Source of the DNA: Candidatus Omnitrophota bacterium
GTDB lineage: Bacteria; Omnitrophota; Koll11; Gygaellales; Profunditerraquicolaceae
Assembly: GCA_028717765.1 (NCBI GenBank)
Contig: JAQUNE010000093.1
Location: forward strand, 1-6,076
Length of the DNA stretch: 6,076 nt
Direction of reading: 5' to 3'
Both the position numbers and the translations under genes were made by a program. Positions 1 to 6,076 of the stretch are shown here, one piece after another. The notes below the pieces were generated by a model. The model was not told where the DNA came from and did no database searches. It saw only the letters and a list, made by a program, of their open reading frames with translations. How positions within the stretch are numbered: the stretch's first letter is position 1; each line of letters opens with the position of its first letter.

Positions 1-634
1 CGCGTAATCTCTGCGGCTCAACGGATTCCAGCATTTTATTTCTACAGGCCGCTTTTAAAAGCTTAAGCGTCTGCGGTTCTATTTTAAAAGCAAAACGTTC
101 TTGGAAACGGATTGCCCGTAAGATACGCGTGGGATCATCAATAAAGCTTAAATCATGCAAGATGCGTATTTTTTTCTCCCTAAGATCATTCCTGCCGCCA
201 AAAATATCTATTAACTTTCCATAATCTTCCCCAGAAATACTCACTGCCATGGCATTAATCGTAAAATCCCTGCGAAAAAGGTCATCTTTAAGGCAACCAG
301 GCCTTACTTCAGGAAGGCTGGCAGCTTGCGGATAAATTTCTCGCCTGGCAGTGGCAATATCAATCTTTAACTTATGCGAGGGCGCTAAAGTAGCAGTCCT
401 GAATCTTCGGTGCAGGGTAAGTTTTCCGCCTAATTCCTTGCTTAAATCCTCGGCAAAAACTATCCCCTCGCCTTCAATTGCAATATCAAGGTCAAAATTA
501 TTTACGCCTAAGACCAGGTCCCTTACAAACCCGCCAACCAGATAAGCAGGCATCTTAAGTTTCCCGGAAGTCTTACCTATCAAGCGTAACAAATCCTTAA
601 TTTCTTTTGGTAATTGCTCTAAATATTTTCTCAT
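1..634 (-). CDS. tRNA nucleotidyltransferase / poly(A) polymerase family protein (CCA-adding type), 3' end cut by window edge
   Basis: Class II nucleotidyltransferases of this family add CCA (or only A or CC) to tRNA 3' ends in the cytoplasm, or polyadenylate RNA. I translated 211 codons, open to the left edge. The head domain is clear: YLVGGFVRD at residues 31-39 (GG and RD nucleotide-binding motif), the metal-binding pair in FDLDIAIEGEG (Asp48 and Asp50), the RRDFTINAMA motif at 121-130, and DDPTRILRAIRF at 166-177, the conserved neck element. The start is the ATG at 634, whose ATGA overlaps the xerD stop by 4 nt; no strong Shine-Dalgarno is visible, so translational coupling is likely. The 'IEGEGIVFAEDLSKELGG' stretch resembles CCA proteins that elsewhere carry N-terminal DHH/CBS domains, but here the nucleotidyltransferase head is N-terminal. 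The missing C-terminal half could hold an HD or RNA-binding domain. Whether it adds CCA, A only, CC only or poly(A) cannot be decided from this part. Confidence 0.93.
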   Translation of the reverse strand, partial: MRKYLEQLPKEIKDLLRLIGKTSGKLKMPAYLVGGFVRDLVLGVNNFDLDIAIEGEGIVFAEDLSKELGGKLTLHRRFRTATLAPSHKLKIDIATARREIYPQAASLPEVRPGCLKDDLFRRDFTINAMAVSISGEDYGKLIDIFGGRNDLREKKIRILHDLSFIDDPTRILRAIRFQERFAFKIEPQTLKLLKAACRNKMLESVEPQRLR

Positions 635-1518
635 GGCCGTGGATGATACATCCGATGTATAGCTTTTAATCTGTCTTTGTTTATATGCGTGTAAATTTGG
701 GTGGTGGAAATATTCGCATGCCCTAACATCTCCTGGACGCTACGCAGATCCGCCCCTCTTTCCAATAAATGGGTGGCAAATGAATGCCTTAATAAATGCG
801 GCTTTATAGGTTTTCTAATTTTTGCGCTCTGGGCGTATTTTTTAACCAACTTCCAGAATGATTGCCGGGAGATCTTTTTTCCTAAACGGCTTAAAAAAAG
901 GAATTCACTTTCTTTTTTAGCTAAAAGTTTTGGCCGGCTGGCCTCTAAATAACGTTTAATGCTCTGAACGGCCTTTTGCCCCAGGGGTATCACGCGCTCT
1001 TTGTTGCCTTTACCAATACAGCGCAAGAAACCAACATCCAAATTTACATTATCTAATCTTAAGTTTACTGCCTCTGAAACACGCATCCCGGAAGCATAAA
1101 GCGTTTCCAGGATTGCCCTGTCTCTAATCCCTTGAATATCGCGCGTATCAGGTTGATTCAGTAAAACCTCTACCTCATTCACAGAGAGAGATTCCGGAAT
1201 TCTTTTCCAAAGCTTGGGCGTTTCAATTAGGCTTGTGGGATCAATATTTATGATCCTCTCCCTGACAAGAAAGTGGTAAAAAGATTTAATTGCTGCCAAG
1301 CGACGGGCAATGGAATTTGCGGAAATACCTTTATTTTTTTGAAAGAGCATAAAGTCCGTAATATTATTTCTTGTGGTCTTAGACAAGCTATCAATATGGT
1401 TCTCGGCAATAAAGCCTAAATAACTATTAAGGTCCTCGCGATAGGAAGAAATAGTATTACTAGCAAGCCCTCTCTCCACAGAAAGGTAATCCAAGAAAGT
1501 ATTGATAAATTCTTTCAT
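631..1518 (-). CDS. xerD: Tyrosine recombinase, XerD-like
   Basis: Site-specific tyrosine recombinase, 295 aa, close to the usual ~298 aa of XerC/XerD. Such proteins resolve chromosome dimers at dif near the septum, with FtsK; some act in mobile element integration. The N-terminal SAM-like core-binding domain spans about residues 1-90 (FLDYLSVERGLASNTISSY) and the catalytic domain about 105-290. The full catalytic set is visible: Arg146 in SGMRVSE, Lys170 in GKGNKERVIPLG, His241 and Arg244 in HLLRHSFATH, His267 in LGHANISTTQ, and nucleophile Tyr276 in IYTH. The C-terminal HPRP resembles the HPRA tail of XerD, so XerD is preferred over XerC. It starts 1 nt after the stop of the upstream hydrolase gene, without a clear Shine-Dalgarno, and its stop overlaps the next gene by 4 nt. 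The housekeeping neighbours argue for the chromosomal Xer role rather than an integrase. Confidence 0.93.
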   Translation of the reverse strand: MKEFINTFLDYLSVERGLASNTISSYREDLNSYLGFIAENHIDSLSKTTRNNITDFMLFQKNKGISANSIARRLAAIKSFYHFLVRERIINIDPTSLIETPKLWKRIPESLSVNEVEVLLNQPDTRDIQGIRDRAILETLYASGMRVSEAVNLRLDNVNLDVGFLRCIGKGNKERVIPLGQKAVQSIKRYLEASRPKLLAKKESEFLFLSRLGKKISRQSFWKLVKKYAQSAKIRKPIKPHLLRHSFATHLLERGADLRSVQEMLGHANISTTQIYTHINKDRLKAIHRMYHPRP

Positions 1519-1519
1519 C

Positions 1520-2136
1520 TTAGGCTAGAAACGAATTATGCTTCTTTTCCGCGCCAAGGGTTGAATCCGGACCGTGGCCAGGATAAATCACCGTGTCATC
1601 GGGCAGTTTCAATAATTTTTCCTTTATAGAGCTAACTAACTGCTCGTGGCTTGCTCCGGGAAAATCTGTCCTGCCGATGCTACGGTAAAATAAGCTATCT
1701 CCGGTAAATAAAATCTTATTTTCCGGCTGGTGCATAAGTAAACTGATTCCTCCGGGAGTATGCCCTGGAGTATGGATCACCTCCAGTTCAAGAGCCCCAA
1801 GCTGAATTTTTTCTCTATCTTCTAAAGTCTTAATTTCTGATTTTACAGTGAAAGTAGACCCAAGAAAAGTGGAAAAATTGGCTTGCGAGTTTTTTAACAT
1901 CTCGGCATCATCTTTATGTATATAAATGACTACTCCAAATTTATCATCGCAACCGATATGGTCGTAATGGCCGTGCGTATTAATAACCATTGCCGGCTTT
2001 AAATTATATTTACCTAAAACTTGGCGGATCTTTTTTTCATCATCACCAGGATCAATAATGATTGCCGGAGAATTTTCCTGAGCAGCTAATATATAACAAT
2101 TCGATTCTAACGGCCCAACAGAAATAGTTTCTAGGA

Positions 2137-2140
<4 letters not shown>
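1520..2140 (-). CDS. Metallo-beta-lactamase-fold hydrolase, glyoxalase II / YcbL type
   Basis: A 206-residue single-domain MBL-fold protein, probably a cytoplasmic dinuclear metal thioesterase. The metal ligands are all present: THGHYDH (His56, His58, Asp60, His61), His127 in HTPGHTPGG, Asp148 in FTGDSLF, and His189 in YPGHGPDST. The GRTDFPGAS segment (156-164) and the length of about 206 aa without the C-terminal helical domain of classical GloB fit the YcbL-like subgroup, so hydroxyacylglutathione-type hydrolase is a family-level call only; the true thiol substrate is unknown. The start is GTG at 2140, overlapping the lipoprotein stop (GTGA, 4 nt), with an AAGGGG ribosome site 8 nt upstream. 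Starting at GTG places the MILETISVGPLESNCY strand correctly at the N-terminus. It is co-oriented and probably translationally coupled with its neighbours. Confidence 0.9.
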
Positions 2141-5350
<3,210 letters not shown>

Positions 5351-5369
5351 TATTTATTGGTGGATTAAT

Positions 5370-5642
5370 TCAGAACCTAATTTCAAAATCGTCTAGTTCT
5401 CTTCCTACTTCCTGCCATTCGATATCAAAATCGCGGATATATAGGGAAAAGTGGTCATGGATTTTTTTTAAAAAATCCCTTAAAACACTCTCTTCAGCTT
5501 CGGCAATGATCTCCACTTTGCCCTGGTTGAGGTTTTTCACCCAGCCGCAAATACCCATAGCCTTGGCAAGATGTTCGGCGGTAAAGCGAAAACCTATCCC
5601 CTGCACTTTACCACTATAATATACCTGAATTCGCTTTTTCAT
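5370..5642 (-). CDS. acyP: Acylphosphatase
   Basis: Small cytoplasmic enzyme (90 aa from ATG, typical for the family) that hydrolyses acyl phosphates such as carbamoyl phosphate or 1,3-bisphosphoglycerate. The signature SGKVQGIGFR is at residues 10-19, with catalytic Arg19; the second signature GWVKNLNQGKVEI follows, with catalytic Asn37. The protein ends in the expected terminal strand (FEIRF). I place the start at the ATG at 5642 (MKKRIQVYY). A TTG two codons upstream (5648) is in frame and would add only two residues; neither has a convincing ribosome site. It begins only about 28 nt after the stop of the small peptide gene with no hairpin between, so read-through transcription from the peptide genes is possible. 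Confidence 0.95.
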   Translation of the reverse strand: MKKRIQVYYSGKVQGIGFRFTAEHLAKAMGICGWVKNLNQGKVEIIAEAEESVLRDFLKKIHDHFSLYIRDFDIEWQEVGRELDDFEIRF

Positions 5643-5670
5643 ATACAAGATATAGGATTAAAGAGTTAGA

Positions 5671-5892
5671 TCAAGAATTAGAATAATTTGAACATCTTCC
5701 GTCGATTCCGCCAAGGGGAACTGCGTTCCAGCACCCCCACACGCCTCCAGGGTAAATGCCTCCTGGCCCCACTCCGCCATATTGACCCCCCTTGCAATTC
5801 TTTAATATACTCTCTGCCCCATTCTCGGACTTTATGAGCAGGATCAACATCGGCCTCTCCCACATTTTTTTTCTATGATTCTTCATCATCAT
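5671..5892 (-). CDS. Short Cys/Gly-rich peptide, complete copy of a tandem pair (possible RiPP-like precursor, function unknown)
   Basis: A 73-residue peptide. It opens with a basic N-terminus (MMMKNHRKK), then WERPMLILLIK and the block ENGAESILKNCK (23-34). A glycine-rich stretch follows with GG pairs at 35-36, 39-40, 44-45 and 49-50, then WGCW (Cys54, Trp55), and the last Cys67 stands six residues from the end. The coding call rests on a GGAGG 5 nt before the first of three in-frame ATGs, and on homology to the truncated copy upstream: 9 of 12 residues are identical in the shared block, with synonymous changes at Ala, Glu, Leu and Cys codons. The hydrophobic patch is too short for a signal peptide. 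From memory, short peptides with a W-x-K/R-P-x-L-x-x-L...E-x-x-L-x-x-C-K pattern occur in several uncultured bacteria; I cannot verify this here. Modification and export are speculative, as no maturation gene is visible. Confidence 0.72.
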   Translation of the reverse strand: MMMKNHRKKMWERPMLILLIKSENGAESILKNCKGGQYGGVGPGGIYPGGVWGCWNAVPLGGIDGRCSNYSNS

Positions 5893-6062
5893 ATAGACCT
5901 CCGAATTTTATACAGGACAATTTATGATGCGCGCGAAAACCTACACTCAATCCTACATGGCCACTCAGCGTCTTGCCAACAGTATCCTGGAACTGAATTT
6001 GGAGATCCGGGGCTACCGTAACCATCCTTACAACTTTGCAATATTTTTTCAGCCCCATTCTC
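5791..6062 (-). repeat. Diverged tandem gene duplication: two copies of a 36-nt conserved peptide-coding block (6027-6062 and 5791-5826)
   Basis: The block encoding ENGAE-x-IL-x-x-CK occurs twice in the same orientation, 236 nt apart. By my hand count 27 of 36 bases match; four of the differing codons are synonymous (Ala, Glu, Leu, Cys). This indicates an old duplication kept under protein-level selection, not a recent DNA repeat. Confidence 0.7.
5898..5902 (-). promoter_or_regulatory. Ribosome binding site (GGAGG) for the complete peptide gene
   Basis: On the minus strand GGAGG lies 5 nt before the ATG at 5892, in the 29-nt spacer between the two peptide genes. The three consecutive ATG codons leave 5, 8 or 11 nt spacing, so the exact initiator (first or second ATG) is ambiguous. 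It selects this frame over the overlapping alternative frame in the same region. Confidence 0.75.
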
Positions 6063-6076
6063 AATTCTTTTTAACA
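5922..6076 (-). CDS. Short Cys-rich peptide, 5'-truncated by window edge; paralogue of the adjacent peptide gene
   Basis: Fifty codons are visible before the TAA at 5922-5924; the start lies beyond the right edge, by alignment about 18 residues away. The visible part contains ENGAEKILQSCK, then DGYGSPGSPNSVPGYCW and a Cys-rich end with Cys at visible residues 15, 32, 40 and 44. It aligns with the complete copy through the ENGAE-x-IL-x-x-CK block, the Cys-Trp pair and a last Cys followed by exactly six residues ending in Ser. Between the two conserved ends the middle differs in length and composition: Ser/Pro/Asn-rich here, Gly-rich in the other. There are 29 nt between this stop and the next start, so the two are probably on one transcript. 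No function can be assigned. Confidence 0.65.
   Translation of the reverse strand, partial: LKRIENGAEKILQSCKDGYGSPGSPNSVPGYCWQDAEWPCRIECRFSRAS

Noticed and set aside
351..952. Plus-strand ORFs of 64 and 83 residues
   Set aside because: They are antisense to the nucleotidyltransferase head and the XerD catalytic domain, which are clearly the coding strand.
631..1518. Tyrosine recombinase as an integrase marking a mobile element
   Set aside because: Length, HPRP tail and housekeeping neighbours fit chromosomal XerD; no attachment repeats, tRNA or phage genes are present.
5640..5670. TTG start at 5648 and a leaderless promoter (TTGATC / TATCTT) for the acylphosphatase
   Set aside because: The ATG at 5642 gives the standard family N-terminus; the -10/-35 match is weak and expected by chance in AT-rich sequence.
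5784..5826. Double-glycine (C39 peptidase) leader in the complete peptide, with cleavage after CKGG
   Set aside because: The Gly-Gly after CK is tempting, but the other copy has Asp-Gly there and the usual hydrophobic spacing of double-glycine leaders is only partly matched. No C39 transporter is visible.
5678..5863. 61-residue minus-strand ORF overlapping the complete peptide gene
   Set aside because: It has no ribosome site and its frame shows no similarity to the paralogous copy; the ORF from 5892 has both.
5903..5921. TATAAA as a -10 promoter element before the complete peptide gene
   Set aside because: No acceptable -35 lies at 16-18 nt, and a transcript starting there would begin almost at the Shine-Dalgarno.
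5873..6064. 63-residue minus-strand ORF at the right edge
   Set aside because: It runs through the GGAGG site and over the start of the next gene, and the alternative frame ending at 5922 is homologous to the neighbouring peptide with synonymous changes; this ORF is a shadow.

Overview
The window is about 6.1 kb of densely packed bacterial chromosome. Every supportable gene lies on the minus strand, so transcription runs from the right edge to the left edge. No stretch longer than about 30 bases is left without a gene. I see no tRNA, rRNA, CRISPR array, insertion sequence or convincing terminator. The organism is a bacterium with an NAD-dependent DNA ligase, a Xer recombinase, a lipobox lipoprotein and moderate to low GC. 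From general gene style and from memory of the small peptides described below, I suspect an uncultured lineage such as Omnitrophota. That is an inference, not something the sequence proves.

Layout in transcription order. (1) At the right edge lie two tandem, divergent copies of a short Cys/Gly-rich peptide gene. The first is cut by the window edge (5922-6076) and the second is complete (5671-5892) with a strong GGAGG ribosome site. (2) Next come an acylphosphatase (5370-5642) and a calcineurin-type metallophosphoesterase (4622-5350). (3) Then follows a very tight chain: NAD-dependent DNA ligase LigA (2628-4622), a small lipoprotein of unknown function (2137-2631), a metallo-beta-lactamase-fold hydrolase of the glyoxalase II/YcbL type (1520-2140), a XerD-like tyrosine recombinase (631-1518), and a tRNA nucleotidyltransferase/poly(A) polymerase family protein that runs off the left edge (1-634). 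From the phosphoesterase to the nucleotidyltransferase, neighbours overlap by 1-4 nt or are 1 nt apart, which suggests one translationally coupled operon.

The housekeeping genes cover DNA joining, chromosome dimer resolution or integration, tRNA 3' end maturation and small phosphoester/thioester hydrolysis. They do not form one pathway and look like a typical mixed operon of a compact genome.

The part most worth attention is the right end. The two short peptides share an ENGAE-x-IL-x-x-CK block, a Cys-Trp pair and a last Cys exactly six residues from the C-terminus, and the third-position differences in the shared block are largely synonymous. They look like a small family of peptides with a conserved N-terminal part and a variable Cys/Gly-rich tail, the architecture expected of ribosomally made, possibly modified peptides. 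No modifying enzyme or exporter is visible in the window.
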